Positions 8,492 through 15,874 of a stretch of 27,530 nucleotides of DNA are shown here, one piece after another; the first letter of the stretch is position 1; each line of letters begins with the position of its first letter. The notes under the pieces are model-generated. The model made no database searches, had not been told where the DNA came from, and saw only the letters and a program-made list of their open reading frames with translations. The position numbers and the translations under genes are program-made. The stretch is from NCBI GenBank assembly GCA_049522195.1, contig JBEKOB010000060.1:1-27530 (forward strand), read 5' to 3'. Source of the stretch: UBA9647 sp049522195 (GTDB taxonomy: Bacteria; Bacteroidota; Ignavibacteria; UBA10030).

Positions 8492-8968
8492 TTAGAGCCC
8501 TCCTCCCATTTCTTTGGCAGCTGCGTGAATGGCCTGCATAATGCGCGGATGTGCTCCGCAGCGACAGAAGTTATCGTCCATTCCTTCGATGATCTCTGCA
8601 TCCGAGGGGCTCGGGTGTTTTTTCAGCAGGGAGTAAGCGTTCATGATCATGCCCGGTGTGCAGTATCCGCATTGGAGCGCGTCGTGGTCCATAAACGCCT
8701 TCTGCAATGGATGGAGCTTCCCATTTTTTGAGAGCCCCTCGATGGTCACAACCTCTTTGTCATGCACGTACTTCAGAGGAGTTGAGCATGATCGGACGGC
8801 CAGATTGTTGACGAGGACTGTGCACGCCCCGCAAAAACTCTCGCCGCATCCGAATTTCGTTCCCGTTAACTCCAGATCGGTGCGGAGCACCCACAGAAGT
8901 ATGCGATCCGTGTTGGCGGTCAGTTGCACGGCTTTGCCGTTGAGTTTGAACTGGATTGTTTCTGTCAT
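8492..8968 (-). CDS. (2Fe-2S)-binding small subunit of the molybdenum hydroxylase, IorA/CoxS type
   Basis: 158 residues. The N-terminal plant-ferredoxin-like domain has C41, C46, C49 and C61 (CGESFCGAC then C), and the all-helical second [2Fe-2S] domain has C100, C103, C135 and C137 (CGYC and CRCG). The length is typical of CoxS/IorA/XdhC-type small subunits. It passes electrons from the Mo centre through two clusters. The start is firm: GAGGAG 6 nt before ATG 8968. It has no signal of its own, so if the complex is exported it would hitchhike with the Tat-tagged large subunit, as known for IorAB-like enzymes. Its stop is separated from the large-subunit start by a single base, indicating coupling. 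Confidence 0.95.
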   Translation of the reverse strand: MTETIQFKLNGKAVQLTANTDRILLWVLRTDLELTGTKFGCGESFCGACTVLVNNLAVRSCSTPLKYVHDKEVVTIEGLSKNGKLHPLQKAFMDHDALQCGYCTPGMIMNAYSLLKKHPSPSDAEIIEGMDDNFCRCGAHPRIMQAIHAAAKEMGGGL

Positions 8969-9100
8969 TTCGATCTCCTCTCGTTAATCCTCAAAACGAA
9001 TGAAGATAACTATGGTGCTCCGTGGAGCTTTCAGGATTGATTCTCCCGCTCCGAAGCAGATCTTCGACTCCTGCAATTTTCAGCCTTATGAAGTGGCGCG

Positions 9101-9889
9101 TCAAATGCTTGTCGCGGATTCTCCAATCCAACTTTTCACTTGATCGATTTCCTCCCAACACAAGGTCGGCGTCCGGTCGCGCAATTCTCGGTCTGCGAAT
9201 GTCAAGAGCTGCTGACAAGCCGGGAGTGTCTCATTTGTCAGGATTCCCAAGAGCTCCTGCGCGAGTCTCGGGTTGTTTCGTTCCAGTCTTCGCCGGGGAT
9301 CCAGACTGTCGACCGAAGGGACTCGACCCAAGCTTGTGTGAACGCAGAGCAGATTAAGCAGGACATCGGCGGCCAACTCCAGGAAGTTTCGTGCACTCAG
9401 GAGTTCACCGCGCGCTGCTCGGCCATAGGCAGTCCACACAAGAATGCCGAAGCCTTGCAGTGTAAAGGAATTCCTGAGGATTTCTATGCGATCCTTTCTG
9501 GTTCTGTCGAAGCCGGATCGGGCGTGCGACAATACCTCGCCTCGGTCGAAAACGATCTCGAAATGTTCAAAAATTCCTGATGCAAGCCCCTGCTCATCGG
9601 CGACAGCATAATCGATTCTGTGTTGGTCTCCGTACAGCACAGAGCGGTAGGCTGCCCCATGCCGCGCGGTGAGGATGATCTGGTCGGCGTTTGGAAGCCA
9701 TGAGGTGGAGTCGAGATACCGATCCTGGGTGCCGGGTTCAGTGATCAGCCAGAAGTTATGGTCAGACCACGCGTCTCGTTTGTCAGCGTCGGCTGTTGAA
9801 CCTACGACCATCAGGCCTCTCACCTGTGGATCCGCGAGAAGCCTCGATCGCAATTCTTCGACATACAGGTCGTACTGTGCAGCATCCAT
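9101..9889 (-). CDS. Nucleotidyltransferase-like protein with altered DxD motif
   Basis: 262 residues from ATG 9889, chosen for GGAGG 6 nt upstream (an upstream in-frame ATG at 9946 lacks one). The Pol-beta-type nucleotidyltransferase core is visible: G30-S31 (VVGSTADADKRD), then WSDHNFWLIT, where D43-x-N45 takes the place of the usual D-x-D, and HRIDYAVAD with D93 as the third acidic residue. The C-terminal half is helical (residues 120-260), like aminoglycoside or lincosamide adenylyltransferase-type proteins. The second metal-binding Asp being Asn raises doubt about catalysis. It stands alone between the Mo hydroxylase and small membrane-protein genes. It could act on a small molecule, or be a pseudoenzyme. 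No specific substrate is supported. Confidence 0.72.
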   Translation of the reverse strand: MDAAQYDLYVEELRSRLLADPQVRGLMVVGSTADADKRDAWSDHNFWLITEPGTQDRYLDSTSWLPNADQIILTARHGAAYRSVLYGDQHRIDYAVADEQGLASGIFEHFEIVFDRGEVLSHARSGFDRTRKDRIEILRNSFTLQGFGILVWTAYGRAARGELLSARNFLELAADVLLNLLCVHTSLGRVPSVDSLDPRRRLERNNPRLAQELLGILTNETLPACQQLLTFADRELRDRTPTLCWEEIDQVKSWIGESATSI

Positions 9890-9973
9890 GCACTTCCTCC
9901 AACTCCCGGAAAGGTGTTCATCAACCCAGCCAACACCGCAACACAAGATGAAGAAACCAAAGTCCGCTTCAGC

Positions 9974-10144
9974 CTATTTCTTGAGCTCTTTCTTCCTGAA
10001 TCCGTTTGAGATTCCGCCGAGCAAGACGAGAGCGATCGCGAACAGTGATCCGCTTACCAGGGGACTGATAGCTCCGAACAGCAGAAGGATGGCAAGAACT
10101 ACGCATACTCCGACAAAAATGATGGCGGCAGTTTTTCCGTTCAT
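9974..10144 (-). CDS. Small integral membrane protein, 56 residues
   Basis: Start placed at ATG 10144, because the residues upstream of it look non-coding and a GGGAACA purine stretch precedes this ATG. The protein is two hydrophobic helices (about 5-23 and 27-46) with a Gly/Ser turn and a basic tail ending RKKELKK, so the C-terminus is expected in the cytoplasm. I recognise no family. It lies between the nucleotidyltransferase-like gene and another membrane-protein gene on the same strand. A 10-bp inverted repeat (10176-10185 / 10222-10232, one bulge) sits in its leader. Confidence 0.55.
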   Translation of the reverse strand: MNGKTAAIIFVGVCVVLAILLLFGAISPLVSGSLFAIALVLLGGISNGFRKKELKK

Positions 10145-10259
10145 GATAGATCTGTTCCCAACCGGAAGATTCCTTGATGTCCGAGATATCAACGATCCTG
10201 ACTGGAGATGACAATCCTCGACTCGGGACATCCTAAATGTACAATTTACTCGTCAAACC

Positions 10260-10733
10260 TCAAGACGTGGATTGTAGACTGATCATCTCCGATTTCCAGA
10301 AGAGGCTGCGGTGTTTCCAAAGGTAGATTGTGGCCCAAACGGCATTAAGAGCGAAAGGGAGGAAGAGCATACCGCCGGGGGAGAAGACCGTAAAAGCATC
10401 CCGCATCAGCACTACGGTCATCGAATAAACCCAGAGAATATTCACCATCTGTGCTGCCGTCCACCCCAAAGCAGAGGGGCGCCACAATCCCATGGTGGCG
10501 ATGAGGAGAAGTGGTGCCGAAAATGCGATGTCGCCTATGAGAAACCCCCACGTCACTGCGGCATTTGCACGCTCGGATATCACCGTAAGTTCGCTGGGGA
10601 ACGGAACGAGCTTCTTGAAAGCTACCGTGCCCCAGAATGCCAGTGTCAAAAAAAAGGCGATCCCGTTGATGATGGCGATCGCAGAGACGCCGAAGGGCCG
10701 TTTGGCAACAGGTGAGTGGGAAGTGTCATTCAT
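10260..10733 (-). CDS. Four-helix integral membrane protein of unknown function
   Basis: 157 residues. Hydrophobic segments lie near residues 14-38, 60-84, 92-112 and 117-138, with a polar N-terminus and a C-terminal tail rich in basic and aromatic residues (LWKHRSLFWK). It resembles the small uncharacterised four-TM proteins often found as singletons in environmental FCB genomes, but I cannot name a family. The purine stretch GAGAG lies 7 nt before the ATG. A TTGACA hexamer on the minus strand about 60 nt upstream could be a -35 box, though no convincing -10 follows. The gene is isolated between mntP and the 56-residue membrane protein. Confidence 0.75.
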   Translation of the reverse strand: MNDTSHSPVAKRPFGVSAIAIINGIAFFLTLAFWGTVAFKKLVPFPSELTVISERANAAVTWGFLIGDIAFSAPLLLIATMGLWRPSALGWTAAQMVNILWVYSMTVVLMRDAFTVFSPGGMLFLPFALNAVWATIYLWKHRSLFWKSEMISLQSTS

Positions 10734-10843
10734 TTCATTACTCTCTGTACTAATGACGAGAACTACATAGTCTAGCGATACGTCACGAAGAAAAGGCGTG
10801 TGTCAACCGTACAACATAGTAGTCGAATTTCTGCAACAACACA

Positions 10844-11398
10844 CTAGTTGTGAACGATGATGATCTTGAGAGCGACGAGGAGGAGCACGATTCCTCCGAC
10901 AATTTGACCGCGTTTGCCGAGCTGGCTCCCGGCCCGCTGGCCCAGCAAAATCGCGATCGTTGAGAGCAGCAACGTTATCAATCCTATGACGACGCTTGGA
11001 TACCAAACGGAGATGCGGAGTGCGGCAAGTCCGAGTCCCACCGCGAGAGCATCGATGCTTGTGGCAGTCGCAAGCGTCACGAGTGTCCATCCCCGACTCG
11101 GATCATTCGCTTCCCGCGTATCGAGGGGCCCGTAGGCGGACCGGATCATACGGACGGCTACGAATGCAAGAAGTCCGGCTGCGATCCATCGGTCGGACGA
11201 AGCAATGAAGGGTTCTATACGGGTTCCGATGGCCCAGCCAGCAACCGGCATCAGGAATTGAAAGAGGCCGAAGTGAAACACAATCCGAAACTTTGCGCGC
11301 GTGGTGCGAAGGTGTCCTCCAGCGCTCAAAGCCAGCGAGACGGCCATCGCGTCAAGAGAGAGAGAAAATGCCAGGATAAGACTTTCGAGATTGGTCAA
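10844..11398 (-). CDS. mntP: Manganese efflux pump MntP
   Basis: 184 residues, six predicted membrane helices, matching the family length of about 185-190. The two conserved acidic repeats are present: SLDAMAVSLAL with D16 and SIDALAVGLGL with D116. They correspond to the paired aspartates of E. coli MntP and reflect its internal duplication. The family exports Mn2+ from the cytoplasm. No yybP-ykoY manganese riboswitch could be recognised upstream; instead the 209-nt upstream gap is filled by a degenerate repeat. If the gene is metal-regulated, the sequence does not show how. Start at ATG 11398, with only a weak RBS. Confidence 0.93.
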   Translation of the reverse strand: MTNLESLILAFSLSLDAMAVSLALSAGGHLRTTRAKFRIVFHFGLFQFLMPVAGWAIGTRIEPFIASSDRWIAAGLLAFVAVRMIRSAYGPLDTREANDPSRGWTLVTLATATSIDALAVGLGLAALRISVWYPSVVIGLITLLLSTIAILLGQRAGSQLGKRGQIVGGIVLLLVALKIIIVHN

Positions 11399-11607
11399 AG
11401 ATACCTACCGATTTAAACGTTCGTTTTGAGATTTCGAAATGCCATCCAGAAAAACTCGAAATCCGAAACACTAAATCCTAAACAAATCCTAAGCACCAAA
11501 ATCAAAACTCGAAGGAAACCCTAAATTCCAGTCCCTTGACAATCTGTTTCGTATTTCGAGATTAGGATTTCGAATTTCCTTGGGATTGCGAGTTTCGTAT
11601 TTCGGAT
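11399..11607. repeat. Degenerate inverted intergenic repeat (cgaaatcc/cctaaac family), copy 1
   Basis: The whole gap between mntP and the C-N hydrolase gene is low-complexity text. The left part (11452-11527) is rich in ctcgaaatccgaaacac and aaatcctaaac words. The right part (11546-11607) carries the complementary words gtttcgtatttcgag, aggatttcgaatttcc and gtttcgtatttcggat. The gap is therefore an imperfect long inverted repeat able to form an extended hairpin. A second element with the same vocabulary lies at 26210-26393. It carries no ORF and no sign of a transposase. Confidence 0.75.
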
Positions 11608-12426
11608 CTACCCCAGCCACTTTCCGTAAAGCTCAGGTCGTCGATCGCGCAGAAACAGTTTCTGCGCGTGTGATCGTTCGATCATGCTCAGATCGAGATC
11701 GCAGAAAAGAATCTCTTCTCGTCCTTTTCCTGCGCGAGCTATAACTCGACCGTCAGGATCGCACACAAACGATTCGCCACCGAATTCCAGCTTCGGCTCC
11801 TTCCCGACGCGATTGCAGAGTACAGTGAAGTACCCGTTCTGGAATGCCGCAACGCGCATTTCAGCTTCGTACAATCCGTCGGGCCACTCATCAACCGCAC
11901 CTGCCTGTGGAACCACGACAACCTGCGCGCTGCCAAGAGCAAGCGCACGCATGTACTCGGGATAGTGCCTATCATAGCAGATTGCCACACCAATCTTGCC
12001 GAACCCCGCGTCATACACCGGCGCTCCGCAGTCACCCAGCGCATAATACCCCTTCTCATGAAAGCATGTGTAGTCAGTGACGTGAACCATTCGCGTTCTG
12101 CCCAGGAGTATTCCGTCGCTACCAATGACCGGTGATGTATCATACGTCCGATCTCTATCCCGCTCGAACAAATTGAGCACGAACGCCGTGTGGTATTTCC
12201 GAGCGAGCAAGGCAAATGCTTCAGTTGTCGGACCGGGAATTGTCTCGGCAAGGTCGGCGACATTGCCGGTTGCTTTTTCCTGCGGATAGAATGGCTCAAA
12301 GGCGAGCTCGGCAAAACAAATGACCTGAGCCCCTTGCTTCGCTGCTTCCTCGGCGGCTTTGAGTCCCCTTTGAACATTGGCGGTCTTGTCGTTCGTTGCT
12401 TTCTGTTGGATGAGGGCGATCCTCAT
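11608..12426 (-). CDS. Carbon-nitrogen hydrolase (nitrilase superfamily), with Met at the usual catalytic Lys
   Basis: 272 residues, cytoplasmic, with AAGGAA upstream of ATG 12426. The nitrilase-fold triad positions can be located. E40 lies in CFAELAFEPFY. C150 lies in GVAICYDRHYPE, followed by the YMRALAL segment typical of N-carbamoylputrescine amidase/beta-ureidopropionase-like proteins. The segment that normally reads GKYRKxH reads GRTRMVH here, so residue 113 (37 before the Cys, the spacing seen in AguB-type enzymes) is Met rather than Lys. The overall conservation (VVPQAGAVDEWP, EAEMRVAAFQNGYF, GESFVCDPDG) argues for a real, maintained gene rather than decay. It is 38 nt downstream of the propeller/amidohydrolase gene and may be co-transcribed. 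The substrate is unknown. Confidence 0.88.
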   Translation of the reverse strand: MRIALIQQKATNDKTANVQRGLKAAEEAAKQGAQVICFAELAFEPFYPQEKATGNVADLAETIPGPTTEAFALLARKYHTAFVLNLFERDRDRTYDTSPVIGSDGILLGRTRMVHVTDYTCFHEKGYYALGDCGAPVYDAGFGKIGVAICYDRHYPEYMRALALGSAQVVVVPQAGAVDEWPDGLYEAEMRVAAFQNGYFTVLCNRVGKEPKLEFGGESFVCDPDGRVIARAGKGREEILFCDLDLSMIERSHAQKLFLRDRRPELYGKWLG

Positions 12427-12464
12427 ACTGCTGATTCCTTTCTATTCTTCGAGCTCACTCCTGT

Positions 12465-15400
12465 TCACTCTTCCCAATAGAACTTCCCGCGCTTCGTAGG
12501 ATGATTGCCAATCTGATCCATCGTGTCGGCATCGTAGAGGCGACCGTTGATCATCACAAAATGAACGGAATCGCTGTTGCGGATATTGTCGAGCGGATTC
12601 CTGTCCATGACTACAAGGTCCGCCAGTTTCCCGGCCTCGAGCGAGCCGAGATCCCGATCGAGTCCAAGATACTGGGCTCCGTTGATGGTCGCACAGCGGA
12701 GGGCTTCCATAGGCGTCATCCCGCCTTTTTGAAGCATCCAGAGTTCCCAGTGTGCACCGAGCCCCTGCAGTTGGCCGTGCGCTCCGAGCTGGACCTTCCC
12801 GCCTGCATCGAGTATTTTCTTGATTGTTTTCGAAGTCTGAATGTAAGAATAGTCGTCCTCCTCAGCCATGATCCGCCTTCGTGAACGTGCATCGATGACG
12901 TCACGCGGCGTGTACTTCAGCAAACGCTCATTCTCCCACACCTTTGTGTTTTGGTACCAGTAGTTCTCGCCAAAAAGCCCGCCGTAGTTGACGATGAGTG
13001 TCGGTGTGAGGCCGGATTTTGATTTTGAAATCACCTGGATGATGTCGTTATAGACCGGCACGACAGGGATGTTGTGTTCAACGCCGGTGTGTCCGTCGAG
13101 TACCATCGTGACGTTCCAAAAGAATGTGGATCCCCCTTCGGGAACCACCATCATCTTCAGTGCCCTTGCTGCCTCGATAATCTGTTGCCGCTGATCCCTG
13201 CGCGGCTGGTTGTAGCTTTTCACAGAGAACGCGCCGACGGCTTTCATCCGGCGGAGGTGCGACATTGCATCCTCGAAGCTGTTGATAATTGCTTTTTCCG
13301 GTCCCTCGGCGCCGTAGATGATCGTGCCTGTTGAATACAGTCTGGGAGCGACCATCAAACCGGCTTTGATCATTTCAGAATTGTAGAAGACCGCTTCCGT
13401 TGTGGCGGACGGATCGTGCATCGTCGTGACGCCGTACGCGAGGTTCGTGTAGAATCGCCAGTTCGACTGTGGCGTCCACCCCTCGAAATTTCCATGGGCG
13501 TGCACATCGACGATACCCGGAATGATCGTCTTTCCGGATACATCGATGATTTTCGTCCCTGTCGGAATAGTAACGGTTGACGATGGACCGACTGCCTTGA
13601 TCCGATTCCGCTCGACAAGAACAGTCCCGTTTGGTATAATCTCATCACCTTTCATACTCACAACCGTCGCGCCGACGAGAGCGATCGAACCCGTCGGATT
13701 ATCAGTCTCCGCCTGGAAAGCGATATTGAGTCCGGTTGTGTCTGGTTGTTCCTGGACGCTGTCCTTCGCGCCCGGAACGAAGGTAAACGTATTCGTCAGG
13801 TCGCGGGAATAAAGCTCAGGCCCGAGAGACCAGTAGAGCTTGCGACTGTCTTGTGACCAGTTCAGATAGGTCCCCGCATCTCGAGTCACCTTTCTGATTG
13901 GATAGTCAGATGTCCCGGGACCGATATTTACCGCTTGCCCCGTTTTGGGGAACACGGCTATGTACGCATTGAAACGTTCAACGAGTGCCACCCACTCCTC
14001 ATCGGGGGAAGGAACGATCTGGTCTGCATTCTCTGAAAGGAGGTGGACGCGGCGTTCCTGGCCGCTGAGTCCGACACTGATCAACGCGGTTTTCTCGCCT
14101 TCATTCAAGAGGAGAAACACGCGGTCGCCAGTTTTTGAGAACAGCGGACGTGAGCCTTCTTCCGTGATGAGCGACGGTTTCCCGCCGTCGGCTGAGATCC
14201 AGTATATTCCCTGATCCTTGCTGTACAAAGGCCCTCGCAGTCCATCGCCACCAGTTCTGTGATAAACGATTTTCTTGCTGTCTCTCGAGAAAGAAAGCTC
14301 CTCATATGTTCCCTTCGCCGTCGTAAGCCGCGCCGACGTTTTTCCGTCAACTGAAATCTTCCACACCGCTCCGAGCTCCGCATCGTTCCACGTTGCGTAC
14401 GCAATCCACTTTCCATCCGGAGAGAAGCTGGGATACATTTCGAAACGAGTCTCATCCTGCGTCAGTCTCTTAGGAATACCATTGGGCAGCGTCCGTACCC
14501 ATAGCTTCCCGAGTGAAGCGTAGATGGCCGACTTCTGATCGGGAGAGACTGTTACCCATCGGAGCATCTTGAGATCAAATTTCTCGGGCGCGACATTCTG
14601 TGGAAATCGCACTGCTTCGGTGATCGATTGTTTCACCCTGGCATGAAACGGGATCTCGGAAGCGAGTTTCGTCTGGAGGTCAACTTTCCAGATTTTCCCT
14701 TTCGCCCACAGAACGATGCTCTTCCCATCCGGCATCCACGAAAATCCTGGGTAGACTCCGAAGATCGCCCACGCCTCTTGTTGGTCGTGATCAAGCTTGT
14801 CGTAGACAGGTGTTTCCTTGCCGCTCTCGATGTCATAGAGATAAAGCACAGTGTTGAGGCTGACCCGACGCACGAAGGCGATGGTTTTGCCATCGGGCGA
14901 GACCTGGGGGCGCGCAGAGCCACCGACCCCGCGAATGTACTGCTCCGTCTTGCCAGTGACCCGGTCGAGGCGCTGAATCGCGTAGATAACGCCGTACGGA
15001 TTTTTGTTGTATTCGAAGCCTCCGCCTGGTGTGACGTCCTCGCTATAGAAGAGATAGCGGCCGTCGGGGGAGAGGCACGGTTCGCCGGCATCCTGCTGCC
15101 AGTTCCGGCGCTTCGTAAGCTGCAGGCCGTTGCCGCCGCCTATATGGTAGAGCCACATTTCGCCGGCACCGAGCGAGCGGGTGTTCCGGTAGTGCTTGCG
15201 GCCGATGAGATAGTTGCCGTCCGGCGTCCACACGGGATTGTTTACCTGCCGCTCATTCTCTTTCGTGATCTGTTTCAGATTCTTTCCGTCGATGTCCATG
15301 ATCCACAGATTGTCGATCCCTCCCCGATCGCTTGTGAAGGCGATCTTCTTTCCGTCGGGACTGAACCGCGGCTGCACATCGTAAGCCGGTCCGCCCGTCA

Positions 15401-15650
15401 AGAGTTTTGCTTCTCCTCCAGTTGATGGCATGATGTAAATGTCACCGACCAGATCGAAGAGAGTCCATTTTCCGTCGGGGCTCACGTCGACGGCCATCCA
15501 TGTTCCTTCCGACGTCTCAAATTCCACGTCGGTTGTCGGGCCGTGCTTTGCGCTCACGTCCCATTTTGTTTCGGCTGGTTTAGACGATTGCGATTGTGTG
15601 CTGAGCGGAATTATCAGAACAAAGAAAAGTGAAATGAGAACCCTGCGCAT
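12465..15650 (-). CDS. Exported TolB-type beta-propeller fused to a metal-dependent amidohydrolase
   Basis: 1061 residues from ATG 15650, selected because GGAGG lies 8 nt upstream and the N-terminus (MRRVLISLFFVLIIPLSTQS) is a signal peptide; the longer open frame has no support. Residues about 50-650 hold repeated PD40/WD40-like blades with recurring SPDGK signatures (FSPDGKKIAFTSDRG, VSPDGKTIAFVRR, FSPDGKWIAYATW). Residues about 670-1061 are an amidohydrolase domain: VDVHAHGN with HxH from 717, SVKSY with K811 as a possible bridging lysine, GVEHN, LGAHGQ with H958, and the closing LEAGKLADLVVMDRNP. This architecture is common in secreted or periplasmic hydrolases of Bacteroidetes and Acidobacteria, usually of unknown substrate. 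Peptidase or imidazolonepropionase-like activity is only a guess. Confidence 0.9.
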   Translation of the reverse strand: MRRVLISLFFVLIIPLSTQSQSSKPAETKWDVSAKHGPTTDVEFETSEGTWMAVDVSPDGKWTLFDLVGDIYIMPSTGGEAKLLTGGPAYDVQPRFSPDGKKIAFTSDRGGIDNLWIMDIDGKNLKQITKENERQVNNPVWTPDGNYLIGRKHYRNTRSLGAGEMWLYHIGGGNGLQLTKRRNWQQDAGEPCLSPDGRYLFYSEDVTPGGGFEYNKNPYGVIYAIQRLDRVTGKTEQYIRGVGGSARPQVSPDGKTIAFVRRVSLNTVLYLYDIESGKETPVYDKLDHDQQEAWAIFGVYPGFSWMPDGKSIVLWAKGKIWKVDLQTKLASEIPFHARVKQSITEAVRFPQNVAPEKFDLKMLRWVTVSPDQKSAIYASLGKLWVRTLPNGIPKRLTQDETRFEMYPSFSPDGKWIAYATWNDAELGAVWKISVDGKTSARLTTAKGTYEELSFSRDSKKIVYHRTGGDGLRGPLYSKDQGIYWISADGGKPSLITEEGSRPLFSKTGDRVFLLLNEGEKTALISVGLSGQERRVHLLSENADQIVPSPDEEWVALVERFNAYIAVFPKTGQAVNIGPGTSDYPIRKVTRDAGTYLNWSQDSRKLYWSLGPELYSRDLTNTFTFVPGAKDSVQEQPDTTGLNIAFQAETDNPTGSIALVGATVVSMKGDEIIPNGTVLVERNRIKAVGPSSTVTIPTGTKIIDVSGKTIIPGIVDVHAHGNFEGWTPQSNWRFYTNLAYGVTTMHDPSATTEAVFYNSEMIKAGLMVAPRLYSTGTIIYGAEGPEKAIINSFEDAMSHLRRMKAVGAFSVKSYNQPRRDQRQQIIEAARALKMMVVPEGGSTFFWNVTMVLDGHTGVEHNIPVVPVYNDIIQVISKSKSGLTPTLIVNYGGLFGENYWYQNTKVWENERLLKYTPRDVIDARSRRRIMAEEDDYSYIQTSKTIKKILDAGGKVQLGAHGQLQGLGAHWELWMLQKGGMTPMEALRCATINGAQYLGLDRDLGSLEAGKLADLVVMDRNPLDNIRNSDSVHFVMINGRLYDADTMDQIGNHPTKRGKFYWEE

Positions 15651-15874
15651 GCCACATACCTCCATGTATTGTCGAATCGCTTCTTGAGAACGAAATGATA
15701 TTTCAAAGGTAACAAGGAAAAAAGGGAAAAGGTAGGGAACTGGCATATGAATCCGAACTTGAATACTGTGCCGGACAGCGAATCCGGGATTCCTTTCTCC
15801 TGTCCTTTCTAGAAGCTTTTTCCTATTATTCACGTGCAAGTTGTGTTTCTTCCAGTTCATCATACCCAAGAACT
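15651..15874. promoter_or_regulatory. Divergent promoter region between the propeller-amidohydrolase and the LhgO-like gene
   Basis: This 224-nt spacer separates two genes read away from each other, so it must hold both promoters. A small perfect palindrome, GAATCC-g-GGATTC, lies at 15780-15792 and could be an operator. No -35/-10 pair stands out clearly, and the LhgO-like ATG has no obvious Shine-Dalgarno. Confidence 0.4.

Noticed and set aside
11452..11527. CRISPR array suggested by recurring short words
   Set aside because: There are no repeats of constant length separated by unique spacers, and no cas genes. The words are degenerate and inverted across the gap.
11399..11607. yybP-ykoY manganese riboswitch upstream of mntP
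   Set aside because: The whole space is degenerate cgaaatcc/cctaaac repeat; the conserved riboswitch core could not be found.
14628..15425. Plus-strand open frame (265 codons) opposite the propeller-amidohydrolase
   Set aside because: It is antisense to repeated SPDGK blades of a clear gene, and no recognisable protein features appear.
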